DNA of 64,000 nucleotides from Pterois miles (taxonomy: Eukaryota; Chordata; Actinopteri; Perciformes; Scorpaenidae), in the NCBI GenBank assembly GCA_947000775.1, contig CAMQGK010000147.1, forward strand, positions 3,430,001-3,494,000, in the 5' to 3' direction. The first letter of the stretch is position 1. Each line of letters begins with the position of its first letter. This document shows, piece by piece, positions 33,249 to 45,700 of this stretch. A model generated the notes under the pieces. That model worked only from the letters and a program-made list of their open reading frames with translations. It did no database searches and had not been told where the DNA came from. The translations under genes and the position numbers were made by a program.

Positions 33249-35349
33249 TGGATTAAAGGTAAAATCAGTCAATTAAAATACACATATTTTTGCCCCTCCT
33301 CCACCGCCAGAGGCATTTGCGTTCCTATGTTACAGCTGCTGATCCAACCCAGGCAATGTCTTCCTCTCTCTTTCTCCACAGACAGTTTCAATCACCTTAA
33401 TGGAAAGAAAAATGCTTTAGGAAGTCTGGCACACACATGAGCACAGTGGCATGAAGTTAGTTTTGCAGTTATTACAGAGCGACCTAGAATGGTGCTATTT
33501 CTATCGTCCACGTGGGACGGGACGTTGGCAGATTTAGGTTACTGCTTCTGTTTCCAGACTGGTTCTATATGATCAGTTACTGCCTGTGTTAGTCGGTGAA
33601 CAGCCACAGCAGCATTGTCATACATCAACACTGGTGTCAATGCAGCCCAGCATGAAGGTCAAGCACCTGGGATGTTCGTGAGGGCTATGTCGGATACACC
33701 TGCATGTGCAGTTTTCATTTACCTGATTCTGATATTCAGATAGATTTATCATGAGCTTTTAGGGTGGCATATGCCTAAAACTGATCGGATTACAAGCAAT
33801 GAAAACTGGGTCAGGATGTACTTTTAATGCTTGTGAGTAGTGGGCAACTCAGGTCTGAGAAGTGAAGCTTTAAACCTGCAATCTGTCTACCAGCCAGCAG
33901 GGGGTGACTCCTCTGGTTGTATAGAAGTCTAGTACTTCTCATTTATTACCTCAGTAAAAACTGTAAACATCTGTTTATGGTCTCAATCGCTAGTTTCAAG
34001 TCCTCTTCAATACAGCAGGATGTTCATTTATTAAATTATGGCCCATTTAGAGTCAGATAGACCATAAAGCAGGGGATGCTTCAGGGCGGGGCTACCTTGT
34101 GATTGACAGGTTGCTGCCATGGTGCTGTCCGGTCTGAGAGTTGTCCATGTTTTCATCTCACAACTTTAACCCTTTCACTGTGTGCTTTCACTTCATCAGA
34201 GTTAATTATGACATTTTGGTTGCAAAAGACCAACATGGCGACGACCAAATACCAAGATGAAGACGGCCAAAATGCCAAATTCAAGGGTTCACAAACCAAT
34301 GGGTAACGACATGGTGGCTATGCTCACGGTGTCACATCTTCGTAGAGACGACAGAAAATTTCTACATTGTGAACAACAAGTCTGTGTTGAAATGGCAGGA
34401 GGAGGGCTAATGTTATCGGTTCCCAGCCGGTGGGCAGCACTAGTCCTGTTTGGTTAAATAACGGAGCTAACAGCTAACGTTAGCTAGGCTGCTTTGAGTT
34501 ACATTGTGTTCAAGCTCTATTCAGTAAAATGATTATTGGACAAAGGTAAGTAACACAGATGTAGTCAAATGTAATATTATAATTTTAGTTTTGGCAATAA
34601 ATAAATAAATTCACCAAAAACAATATACAAACAGTAATAAAGGAGCGTACGTTGAAGTACGTGGGATTTATTTTTTTTTTTTAAGTGGTATCAAGTTGGG
34701 TATCAATAATCATGGAATTTCACCGGTATTGGTATGGACTACAAAATTAATGGTATCGTGACCCCTACTTTTGAGACCTAGTGACCAACCTGAGTATCCC
34801 CCTGAAAAAAGGTTTATAATCTGGCCCTGCATCTGGATTTGCAACCAAATCCACTTTATTCTCAATGCCCAATGTGCATTATTGTGGTAAAAGCAGCCAC
34901 AAGTCATGCTCCCTTTTACCAGCATGAAAAAACGTCGGTCAAACCACAGAAACAGACAAACATATACTTTGAAATGAAAGACTGTGTCCCTGGTATAAAA
35001 AGCTCCCTATCGGCCCCTTCACGCTGGAGGATATATGGACAGAATGACATGCTTCACAGTCTACAGACCGTAGGCGATTTTAAAAGTCTGGACAATTACC
35101 ACACCGAAGCTCAGACACGTCAAGTTTCTTTGACTGCTGAAAAGAGAAGATCAGCTGCTGACAGTGACACAAATATCACCGCTATTAACTGCTGCAACAT
35201 GTCTTCTGTCCAGAGAGGGGACAGCGAGTCTACCGAGCCCCCAGGAAAAGCACCAGGCTTTAAAGCAAAGTTAACTTCTGTCTGTCATATGACGCCATTG
35301 GGCCTAAAATGACTTTTTAGCCTTGAATGTGAAGGCGGGGGTTCAGACA

Positions 35350-35566
35350 ACATAGAGACAGACAACCATTCACGCTCTCAGTCACATCTACGGGCAATTT
35401 AGAGTCAACGGTTAACCTGCTTGTCTTTGGACTGGGGGAGGAAGCTGGAGAACCTGGAGAAAACCCACACTAACATGGGGAGAACATTCAAACAGAAGGT
35501 ACCCAAGCTGGATTTGAACCCTCTTTGATGCTCTTGTTGTGAGGTGACAGCGCTAACGTCCATGAA
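35350..35566 (+). mobile_element. degraded copy of the ctgtgggaggaaaccgg repeat
   Basis: Shares catagagacagacaaccatt, gggcaatttagagtcaacgg, ggagaaaacccacactaaca and ttgttgtgaggtgacagcgc with the copy at 29247-29565. The 5' part is missing. Confidence 0.7.
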
Positions 35567-36907
35567 GCCCCTTATTTAAATCATCAGGTCCTATAAGCTG
35601 TAAAACGCAGTATTAGCTGAATCCAGAGTTATTTCCTTCCTCTGTTTTTGTCTATGGAGACCCAGACTGGGACGACAGCGCAAGCCGTGACGTCGGGACC
35701 CCGTGACCGGGTCATGTGACCGAGCAGACGCTACTGCACATATCGGACATTACTTACTAGGGCTCAGTAAGACCCAGATGACCTAGAAGATCAGAGTACT
35801 TTTCCAGACCCAGAAGTCTACCTATTGACTTCATGCACCACTGAGCAACATTCATGGGAACGAATGAGGCCCCACCTCCAATGCTGGATCCAGTAAATCC
35901 ATGACCCAGGCTAACCCGGGCTGGACCGAGGGCTGGGAGGCGGAGTTAAAGGAAATGCTAGTACACCTGCTTTAAGGGCCCAATGGATGCTGAAGATCGG
36001 AGGATGAGCCGGATACTTTTATCGGAAGTGTTTCATCTAAATGAATGGGAGCTGTATCCAGTTCACTTTATACGTCCACAGAGTCTACCATAACAGTAAA
36101 CAAAGAATAATCTTAATAATGATAATAAAATTATATAGTTCCTTTCATCAACCCTGTCTCCTACAAAATTACGTTCTCATACAACTAAACTGCATTTTGA
36201 ATTACTTTTCAAGGGAAACTGTGATTATGTGAATATGTGATTAACGCTGTAAATTGAAACAAAACTAAACTGAACTACTTGGTTAGGTTTAGTAAAACAT
36301 CACTGTTTGACTGTTGACCCCCCATCCACCATGACCTCTTCGCCTGATATAGGTCACTATACTGTACCTAAGCCATTTTATCAGTGTCTGTGTGAAATAT
36401 ATACAAGAGTTCATGTGTCCCATAATGCAACGCTGACAACACTGAAAATGACCATTGTGCGACTCCAAAGCTGTCAGCGATGACGCAAAGTGATGATTGA
36501 AAAGTGTCCGTGTTATGCTCAGTATTGATTAAACTAACGTTTAATATATAAGGAGCAATAAGAGAGTGACTGAGGGAGTGACTTCGGACACAGCGTGTGT
36601 GATGGACACGGTTGCCATGGACATGGATGCTGTTACTACGGAGACCACATCGGGATGCAAACAGCCTCTTTAACACAGAGGCATGTTATTTTCTACATTA
36701 GCTTGTGTCTGAGTGTGTAACCTGCTGTCACCTCTTGTCACTGGTGGTGTTTTGAGTTACATAACTAATGCAGCAGGTGGATAATAGCTGAAGACACATC
36801 AGCCACTCAGCTTGGCGGCGACCCTTTTGTGGCGCTGATGGGATATTATCTTCAGTTCAATCCAATTCAGCATGCTTTATGTGTAGCAGAGTGAAAGGCA
36901 ATCTCAC

Positions 36908-37027
36908 CAGGCAATCAGGGCGAAGATGAAAACGTAGAAGACGGACAGTTTTTCGACATGGATTAGCTTTCCACCGACCTGCGATGCCTTCTCTTCCCTC
37001 TGCATCTGTGCATCTCTGTGCTTTACG
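36908..37027 (-). CDS. doubtful exon-like segment with a hydrophobic run
   Basis: A 120-nt minus-strand segment between a CTGCAG acceptor-like site and a GTGAGA donor. It is open in the frame that ends MQREEKASQVGGKLIHVEK then LSVFYVFIFALIA, a charged stretch followed by about 13 hydrophobic residues. Both ends are phase 2. It lies in rims4 intron 1 but cannot join exon 2 in frame; joining exon 3 would be in frame. The sequence before the acceptor is a poor pyrimidine tract, which argues against a real internal exon. I recognise no family. It could be an alternative first exon (two ATGs lie inside), an exon of a nested gene, or chance. Confidence 0.2.
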
Positions 37028-38919
37028 CTGCAGTCAGCATCTCGTATTAGCGGCACTGACAGTCAGAGAAATGTCAGAAAACTTAACTACACATGTACCA
37101 TTCTGACACACAGCGAAGAAGACGACTAGCTGTCGCAGAAGTTTGGTTTGTTTTTTAAGGAAGGTACAGCAGATCCTTCAGTCACAGAAGTGATTAATTC
37201 AGATTCAGAGCCGGCAATAACTTTACCATTTTCTCATCCAACATGGCTGAACTCAGCATATCCTCATAAAACCAAGTCCCCCAAAAGAGGCGTCTGTAAT
37301 TCTAAGCTTTTGAGGTGGATTAACTTCCCAGTACGGACACTTGAATAGCCCCTATTTAGATCAGTGGGCCCTAACCGTCGTACAATGCACTAATAGCAGA
37401 CTGAGGCTGGACCTCGGTCAGGGAGATGGAGTTAAACCTGTTTAGGTAACAAATGTACTTGGTTAGATTTAGGAAACGATTGTGGGTTGAGTTAAAATAA
37501 GTAGCCTATGTTTGTTATGTAAAATAATGGTTTGTTATGTACGTGCTGTCAATTAAGTATGCAAGTTAACAGAAACTTAAAATAAGTCAGTGCTGACTTC
37601 TGGTTTCACACAGTTCGAACGGCGGTCTCCTGGGTTGAAGTTTGACCCGTCCATAAACCCGACCTCCACTTTATACACTCTTTATGCTACTTCACCTGAT
37701 TTTCTTAGAGGGTGTCATGTTGTTGTTCCAACGGACCATAGTTCTGAATCCCCAATAGTCCCTTTGGACCAAAGTCCTGTTTGTCCAACAGCCCGTTATA
37801 CCAAAAACAGTCCCTTCACAACAGCTCTTCAGAAACTGGATGACGTCACAGAGACTGTTTCCAACTTAGCTACTTTGTCACTATATTTAGCGACTTTTCA
37901 GACCTCACTAACGAGTCTTTTTCAAAAAAGCGACTGGCGACAAATCTAGTGACTTTTTCTGGTGTTATTGGAGACTTTTGGAGACTCTGGTGTGAAGGCA
38001 GGTATCGTGGACCCGTCCCAAAGGACTCACGGGGGGCCCGGTCCGAGTTGTACCGGTCTGAGTCGTACAGCAGTCCGTCCTAGCTGCAGTAACAGCAGGA
38101 GACGTTCACCCCTCCACGTCCAGACTGAATGAATCCTGCATTAACGAAGCCGCCGCTGGCTGGATGTAAATGTAAAATTTTCTTTGACTTATATAAATCA
38201 CTGCATTTGACTCTCACAGCCTCAGTCACTTCCTCCTCTCGTCCACTGGCTGTGAGCCTCTGAGACATCAGCGACGTCTAGCTGGCGAACTCAGCATGTC
38301 TCTAAACTGGACACACTACAATACAGAAAGCAGTGGGAATCAAAAAAGGAGGAGGGTTGGAACAGTGGCATTAAAAAAAACTCATAGCATATTTCAGATT
38401 ATTATGACGTACACTTTTGCTTCTAGAAAACTTTGACAGTCTCTTTGACAGCAGTCAGTGTGTTGCCTTCATACAGTACAGTGAGCAGTCCACAGCAGCT
38501 ACAGGTAATGACCCTGAAACGCAAATGTTTACGGGTATAAGGAGACAGATGTGAGGGCAGCCAACATCTGCTTGGAAAACCAAGCCGGACCACTTTTTCC
38601 CTCAGTGACCAGCTGCTGTTGTTTATTTGTTTCCAGATGTTTGGGATCTTAAATCTGGTCCAGTCATATAAAAAGGCTGGTAGTAAAGTGTAATTCTGTC
38701 AGCTTGATTTCTCCCCACAAGACATGTCAGTTAATCCTCTCAGTATCCTATAAAAGTCAAACATCAGCAAGATATACATTTGTTATAATATAATATATAA
38801 GAATATAATATATTACTATTGTTGTAAAAAGATGAACATTATTTATATCTTAAGTCTCACATGTATGTCGCCATATCAGGGCCATTGTAGGTTAAAAAGA
38901 GGGAGTAATAGGGGAGTAA

Positions 38920-39513
38920 TATCCGAGAATAAACACAACTTCCAAGATTTAAATTGGAAATTTACAGGCAAAACACACACATATTCTCTGAGATTAAATT
39001 GGCAAATTTACAAGAAAAACACTAAAATTTGCGAGATTACAAAGTCATAAATTTACAAGAAAAAACGTAGTTATTCTCTGAGATAAAAGTGGTAAATTTA
39101 CAAGAAAAAACTCGGAAATCTGCAAGATTATTAAGTCAGAAATTTACAAGAAAAAACGTAGTTATTCTCTGAGATAAAAGTGGTAAATTTACAAGAAAAA
39201 ACTCGGAAATCTGCAAGATTATTAAGTCAGAAATTTAGAAATTTTTGTGAGATTAAAATGGTAAATTTACAAGTAAAACTTTTAAATTTTCAAGATTATT
39301 GTCAAACATTTGCAAGAAAAAAAACTCAGATATTCTCTGAGATTAATGTGACAAATTTACGAGAAAAAACAATTTACAATATTTTAAAGATCTAAACTTA
39401 TGAGTAAAAACTTGGATATTATCTAAGATTAACGTGGTAAATTTATGAGACAAACTTGAATTTGCAAGAGTTACAAGAAGTCACGAATTTACAAGACATA
39501 CTTGGATATTATG

Positions 39514-39569
<56 letters not shown>

Positions 39570-39660
39570 TTTGAGATTAATGTGGCAAAATTATGAGAAA
39601 AACTCAAATTTTTCGAGATTATAAAGTTGTAAATTTACAAGAATAAAACTAGAAAAAAAA
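38920..39660 (+). repeat. degenerate AT-rich tandem array (aaatttacaagaaaaaac type)
   Basis: Units of roughly 55-65 bp with tattctctgagataaaagtg, gtaaatttacaagaaaaaac and gcaagattattaagtcagaa. One adjacent pair (about 39062-39160 and 39149-39230) is nearly identical. A long TA tract splits the array. Confidence 0.75.
39515..39567 (+). repeat. (TA)n microsatellite
   Basis: About 26 uninterrupted TA repeats inside the AT-rich array; likely to form a cruciform and to be polymorphic. Confidence 0.95.
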
Positions 39661-39989
39661 AATAGTTTTACCTACAATAGCCCTAATACGCCGTCATACA
39701 TATGTATTTAAATATGAGCGAGAGCGTCTCTCCCAATCTGTTCTCTAAGCAGTGGAGAAGAAAAACCCCACTGGACTCTAAAACAGCCCACCGTGTTTGT
39801 GGTGAATGTAGTTCACAGCGTGTGATGTGGAGCACCAACTGTGATGTAGCACAAAAAGCTTCTGATGTGACGCATAAAAGTTGTGATTTAGCAATCAGAG
39901 AGCCAGGACTCATTAGTTTGTCTCCCAGCAGAGCGATGTTAATGAAAGCAGAACAGACGCTAAAATAGCTGCTCCCCATTCAGCCAACA

Positions 39990-40336
39990 CACCGACAGAC
40001 TGACGGACAGACCGACGGACAGACCGACGGACAGACCGACGGACAGACCGATGGACAGACTGATGGACAGACTGACGGACAGACCGACGGACAGACTGAT
40101 GGACAGACTGACGGACAGACCGATGGACAGACTGATGGACAGACTGACGGACAGACTGACGGACAGACCGACGGACAGACCGACGGACAGACCGACGGAC
40201 AGACTGATGGACAGACCGATGGACAGACTGATGGACAGACTGACGGACAGACCGACGGTCAGACTGATGGACAGACTGACGGACAGACTGACGGACAGAC
40301 CGACGGACAGACTGATGGACAGACCGACGGACAAGG
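39990..40336 (+). repeat. 12-bp minisatellite (gacggacagacc)
   Basis: About 29 copies built from gacagac[c/t]gac[g/g-to-a variants]. No stop occurs in several frames on both strands, giving artificial frames of 124-143 residues rich in RSVRQSVHQSV or DRLMDRLTDRP. Confidence 0.95.
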
Positions 40337-41139
40337 TCGGTCATACCTGGTGGCTACATGACTCAAACCACAGACTTCTACAGAGACACACAGCAAACTA
40401 TGAAGAGACAACACTTTCCACCAGCTTTACCATGAATGTCCCTGTGAGAAGCTCAATACGTGAAATGGCTGTGACGTCTTAACAGCGCATTATGTGGAGG
40501 TGGCTCGTTAAAATTACGTGCCGTTACCACGGAAACAATGGCAGTTGAAAGTCAGATGACACTATGGGACATCCCACAGGACTTTCACCCTGGAGACCGA
40601 CATTTGGTCCTGTGATAAACCAAAAATCAACATTTCAAATTATGTGGGCTACGAAAATTGCTTCAACCCGTTTCAAGGGCAAAGTATTTTCTCCCGTATT
40701 ACAGTCGCAGCTTTAAACAAATTAAAGTGAACTGAAACAAGACAACAACAAAAATAAGTCTGCGCCGGCTTGTTTCACACAGGACATGAACAGCAGGCTC
40801 ATATTTATTTTTGGAACGATGGTGGTTTGCTTTCAGGATAACGGGTAGATGGACAAACGGGCTTCTGGTCCAGTGGGAGTAATGGGCCTTTGGAGCGATG
40901 GCATGGTGCCGGTGAGAGTCCTGTGTTTGTTTCAACCATCCCTCCACCTAGTATTTAACATATTTGTTATACATTAAAAAAACACAAATCGGAACATAAT
41001 TCACAACATAGAAGTCAATGTGTTGTGAGGGAGCAGAATTTTTAGGAGGACATTGGTCTGACATAGTATCACAAAGGTTTTCGTTCACCCAGAAGACTAA
41101 TTTTCATGTAGTTTGTTGCCTAATCCTAACCAAGTCAAT

Positions 41140-41345
41140 CTATTCTGAAGCCCATCTAAGTAGGTTTTATCAAGTAACTTCTGTACTGAAGTTATGTTAG
41201 TTCCGGTGTTATTTAAACTCAAACTATAATCTTTTCTCATGCCTAACTAAGTAGTTTGTTTCCTAATCCTAACCAAGTTGATTTATTCCTAAACCTAACT
41301 AAGTGCTTTAATTTTGAAAAGAAAAAAACAGGACTTTCACCCAGG
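41140..41345 (+). repeat. dispersed aaacctaactaagtag-family fragment
   Basis: Has taagtaggttttatcaagta, aacttctgtactgaagttat, two gcctaactaagtagtttgtt-like modules, and ggactttcacccaggagacc at its end. Confidence 0.65.
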
Positions 41346-42859
41346 AGACCGGTGTTGAAACCACAAGTTACAAGATATTGCTACGCTATCAGGATATTAT
41401 TACAAATTTCAACACATGCATTTTTGTGGCATATTATAATCCCAGAGCTGATGATGATTGTGCATTTACAACACATCCCAACTCGTCACATACTGCTGCT
41501 TTGTCAACGGCCTTGACGTCACTTTCAGCATCAAATCCACTTTTAGTTAGTTTTGGGAAAGAACTACTTGGTTGGGCTCCAAACTACTATGTTTGATAAG
41601 TGAAAATGAAACTGAACGTCGTTAACGGACATGAACGAACAGCTGACCGTGACATGACACTCGGGACACAAACAGTGGTCTCCTGGACGAACGCCCTGTG
41701 TTTGTTGGACCCATCCACCTCCACTCCCACCCACCTTTTACTCTTTAAACTACATCACCACACTCTCGGAGCGTTTACAGTTGCAGCTGATGGGTTTCCA
41801 TCACAGTTAACGGAACGCCTGGTGCGCTTCATAGCGACGCTAAAGGGCGTCTTGTTCCACAGCGACGGCTGTGACAAAGCTTCGGTATTTAACGCCATGA
41901 AATGAGCTGGCATTTGGGCTGTTAGCATCCTACAATTAGTAAAAATGAAATACGATCCTCATTGTAATGAGCCACTGTGAAACGTGCACCATTCTTGAGC
42001 TTTCCTGGACATCCATTTTTATTGGTACTTGTCTATTCTTTGTCTTATTCGTGTCTGTCACTAATGAAATCAGCTGTACAGCAAATTATGATTTGAAGAC
42101 AGGAGGAAGAAAACCTTTGACTCCGCAGACCATAAGCAGATCCTGATTTATGTGGCGTCTGAACTACTTAAGCAATCACTGACATTTGCATCAATCATGA
42201 CTCACACCTTAGTCACATTAACTTGTAGGCACAGAGATGAACGTCCTCGCTGAGACAGGCTGAGTCAAAAACATGAAATTAGGTTGAAAGAGAGATGTGC
42301 CGAATGTCGGCTGCGTTCTCTACCTCCTTTTTAAAGGATGTGGAGGGTTAAAACATGGCCATTCGCCTCTCAACATAAAAAACAACTTCTATCCCAGCCA
42401 GCATTTGGTGCAGGATTGCATCCAAACCTCTTGACAGCACTGCAAATACATCAACTTCTAGCACAGTGTGTGGGTTACATAGCGGGAATCAAACAAGTCC
42501 TAACCCTGTCAGCGTCGTGCCACACATTATACGACGTAGCATCGAGCTGTAGCGCCGTACAGGCTCCCTTCTCTCTCCTCGGGACGCCTTTTATTTTGAA
42601 ACCCTTGATAAAGTTTTAAAACTCAGCTTCACACACATGTGACGCTCTACTTCCCTCCCATGCCCCGCTGAGAGCTTATGACGTATCCCTTCGCCCACCC
42701 GCCATCCTGGACCTCTGTCACAAAAACTAATGAAGACAGTCAGAGATGTAGCAAAAAAAAAAAGGTAAAACGTCATGATGCATTTTAGTTTGACCTAATT
42801 TCATACATCCTAAATGTGCTTCTGGAGGTGAGATACCAGCCCAGTCACACAGCAGGTCA

Positions 42860-43290
42860 TGAGAAAGTTTAATGTATTAATTTGTGTATAAAGACACAAA
42901 TTTCACTTTCTTTCCTGTAACGGTAAGCACAAAATCAATTTGTGTGATCCACATAGTCTTGAACGGTAAAGTATAAAGAGTGGTGAAGACCATGTAGAGA
43001 GGAGGTCGGTGTAGATGAGAGATATAAAAACTCCAGACAGGAGACCGCCGTTGGTGTCCCGTCTTTTTGGGCTCAATGGCATCACGTGGTGGACACGACT
43101 GTTGTAGTACCGCCGTCTGGCCACTATGAAAACTCGCTTCAAAGCCTGGCGCTCTGCCGGGGGGTTTTGGTTGAAAGTCGTGCTGAGCATCACAAAAGAA
43201 AAAGGAAATTTGTGTCTATGTACATGAATGAAATAAAATAAAATTTGTGACTGTTTCACAAACTGCTGTGAGACTGCGTTTCCAACACAG
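42860..43290 (+). repeat. dispersed aaacctaactaagtag-family repeat, rearranged
   Basis: Begins with ttaatgtattaatttgtgta...cacaaatttcac, includes aggaggtcggtgtagatg and gagaccgccgttggtgtccc, and ends with tgtctatgtacatgaatgaa and a cacaaactgctgtgagactg module. Module order differs from the copy at 15440. Confidence 0.6.
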
Positions 43291-43819
43291 TCTCTAAATA
43301 TCACCATACACGTTACAGCCGCTGTGAGAAACCTCCTGCTTGTATTTCCCCTACCTCTATCTATCTGCTCATAGTTCGTATCCATCATTTCTCCAAGCAG
43401 CAAGTCATCACTCTATTTCTTGTATCATCATTGGCTAAAACCTAATAATCCATCCGATTCCAGAGTAAATATGAAGCAACGCCGTGCTGGGAATTGGCCC
43501 AGCACTGCGTCACGTCCGAACCGCCACGGGTGAATTAAACGGTTAAATAAAATAAAAAAGGATGTACTGTAATAACCAGTGAGTGAAATTGTTCTGTCAC
43601 CGTCAGCCTATTTATTACAGAAAGAGACAGAATCTGGCATAAGGTGGTTGTCAGAGCAAGATATAAGAGAAAGAGGATCCTGGGAGACGCTGAAAAAGCT
43701 GCATTTATATGAAAAATGACTTTCTTGTGGAGGTGCTACAGCCGATGACGAGTGATAACTAAGGCTGGAGATGAAGGGCTGCTTTTTGAAACCTCTTGGC
43801 ACCACAAACGGCAGCTACT

Positions 43820-44166
43820 GGGCGGCAGTAGCTCAGTCTGTAGGGAGTTGGCTTGGGAACCGGAGGGTCACCGGTTCAAGTCCCGACATGACCAAGAACT
43901 GAGCGTGAACTGGTAGCTGGAGAGGTGCCAGTTTACCTCTTGGGCACTGCCGAGGTGCCCCTGAGCAAGGCACCAAACCCCCAACTGCTCGGGGCGCTTG
44001 TCAGGAGCAGCCCCCTCACTCTGACATCTCTCCATTGTTGCATGTATATGTGCATGTGTGTGTCTCGGGTCTGCATGTACCGTGTATAAGTAAAAAAACA
44101 ACAGAGTGTAAAAATTGAATTTCCCCATTGCGGGACAAATAAAGGAATATCTTCTTCTTCTTCTTC
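43820..44166 (+). mobile_element. tRNA-derived SINE, near full length
   Basis: The head gcggcagtagctcagtctgt carries a pol III A-box-like segment (43829-43851), and ggttcaagtcc at 43873-43883 is a B box. The body contains gaggtgcccctgagcaaggc, cccccaactgctcgg and ccccctcactctgacatctc. The tail is aatttccccattgcgggaca then aataaaggaatatc and (TTC)n. This is the familiar tRNA-SINE layout of percomorph fish. No clear target-site duplication was found by eye. Because of the long SINE body it is not a functional tRNA gene. Confidence 0.88.
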
Positions 44167-45639
44167 AAAGCAGAACGTCGTGGGCCGGAAGACAGAGTCA
44201 GAGCTAATTACTTTATTGGTAGATAAGCATTTTTTTTAACCTTTCTCCAAACGAAGGCTTTTGCTGAGTACACTGTGCTATTTTTGAACACCTGGAAGCT
44301 ACAGCACCAATTGTAGCTGCAGACTTGCAGAGGGAAGCCAGGCTTTAAATGCCTTGCTCAAGGACACAGATTCCTCTAGCTGGTTTGTGTTTGACGCTGA
44401 AATGGATGAAGATGGCAAATTGTCGTCCTGTCGAGTAACGATGAGAGCATGAATCGAGGGTTTAGTTTCAGTCTCAGCCACCACTGGTCCAGAACATGTA
44501 ACACAGAAACGTCATTCAAGTTTTAGTGCTCTGTAACGGCCTCAATGGTCGGGTCCATCTGCGTTCTTGTCCGCCCATTCAGCCGTTAGCAAAAAGCATT
44601 GATGTAGATTATTACTTAATAATAAAGCAAAGCAATACGGTTATGAAACGTGTGAATGAGTCAAAGTTAGCGGCACAAAGTTTGGAAATAACTGAAAAGA
44701 TTAGTAGATAATTTTTCATTTTTAGTGAATGGAGTCTGGTGGCTTTGAAGAGAACGATAAAACCTCTTCAGTTCTCTGTCACAAAGGGCCGTAACGTTAA
44801 AAGACCGATAGATTGATTGACTTTATTGATCCCAGAAATAGCAGTGTTACAGCAGCAATTTACATAAATCACAAACATGTATCACTCACACAAAAAGACT
44901 CAAGGTAGATGGAAAAAAAAGAGATATATTTACTAATCTCTCAATAAATGTACTCACCAACTACTGCTTTAAACCAAATAGATACTGTACCGCTGAGTTT
45001 TTCTGATCTGAACTAACGTGGCGTCCACAACAGTACGTTGCTTAGCTTCCTGTCTGCTTCTCCATACTGGGAGCACGCCGACCGCCATCTTAGTTTCTCT
45101 ATATAATGTTCATAAACAGGCTATAAGGTGTTTATACATGTAGCAGTGTCTTCATGCAGAGACGTACGTCAGGTCACGTAGGAAAAGGTTTTTAAAGGGG
45201 TCTGTTAAAATATCATTTTAATGCTAAAACATACATGTGAACGCTCGGAACGGCCGCTGGGAAGCAACAGAAAAATGATGATGATTAAAAAACAAAATGG
45301 ATCTGAACTAGATGTTTTAGGGTTTGCAGCACACAGATAAACTTACAAAATAAAGGTTGATGTGGTTAAGAGGAAGCGTTTCACAGTTTATATGTATGGA
45401 TTGGCGTCACTTACTCCTGACACAGAAAACGTCCCGGCTAATTGGATGAGTGGATGATTTCCACTGTCTCCTCTTAGATTAAATGAAGTTACCTGATGAG
45501 GTGGGAGACTTATTGATCAGGCCTGCAGCTACACTTATGTATTGATTGTTCATCTCCGTCATAAAAATCTTCATTCGTCATTGGTTCATTAACGACCTTT
45601 TAACCTGCTGCACTGAGTTTGACCTGCTGTGTGTTTTAT

Positions 45640-45640
<1 letters not shown>

Positions 45641-45698
<58 letters not shown>
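45641..45698 (+). repeat. (CA)n microsatellite
   Basis: 29 uninterrupted CA repeats. Confidence 0.97.

Positions 45699-45700
<2 letters not shown>

Noticed and set aside
34839..35312. 157-residue plus-strand frame
   Set aside because: No domain, no splice context, composition like random intronic sequence, no recognised family.
39913..40482. Frames of 124-143 residues on both strands
   Set aside because: Created by the 12-bp minisatellite.
43829..43900. tRNA gene with A and B boxes
   Set aside because: It is the head of a SINE; the body and TTC tail follow directly, and no complete cloverleaf 3' end is present.
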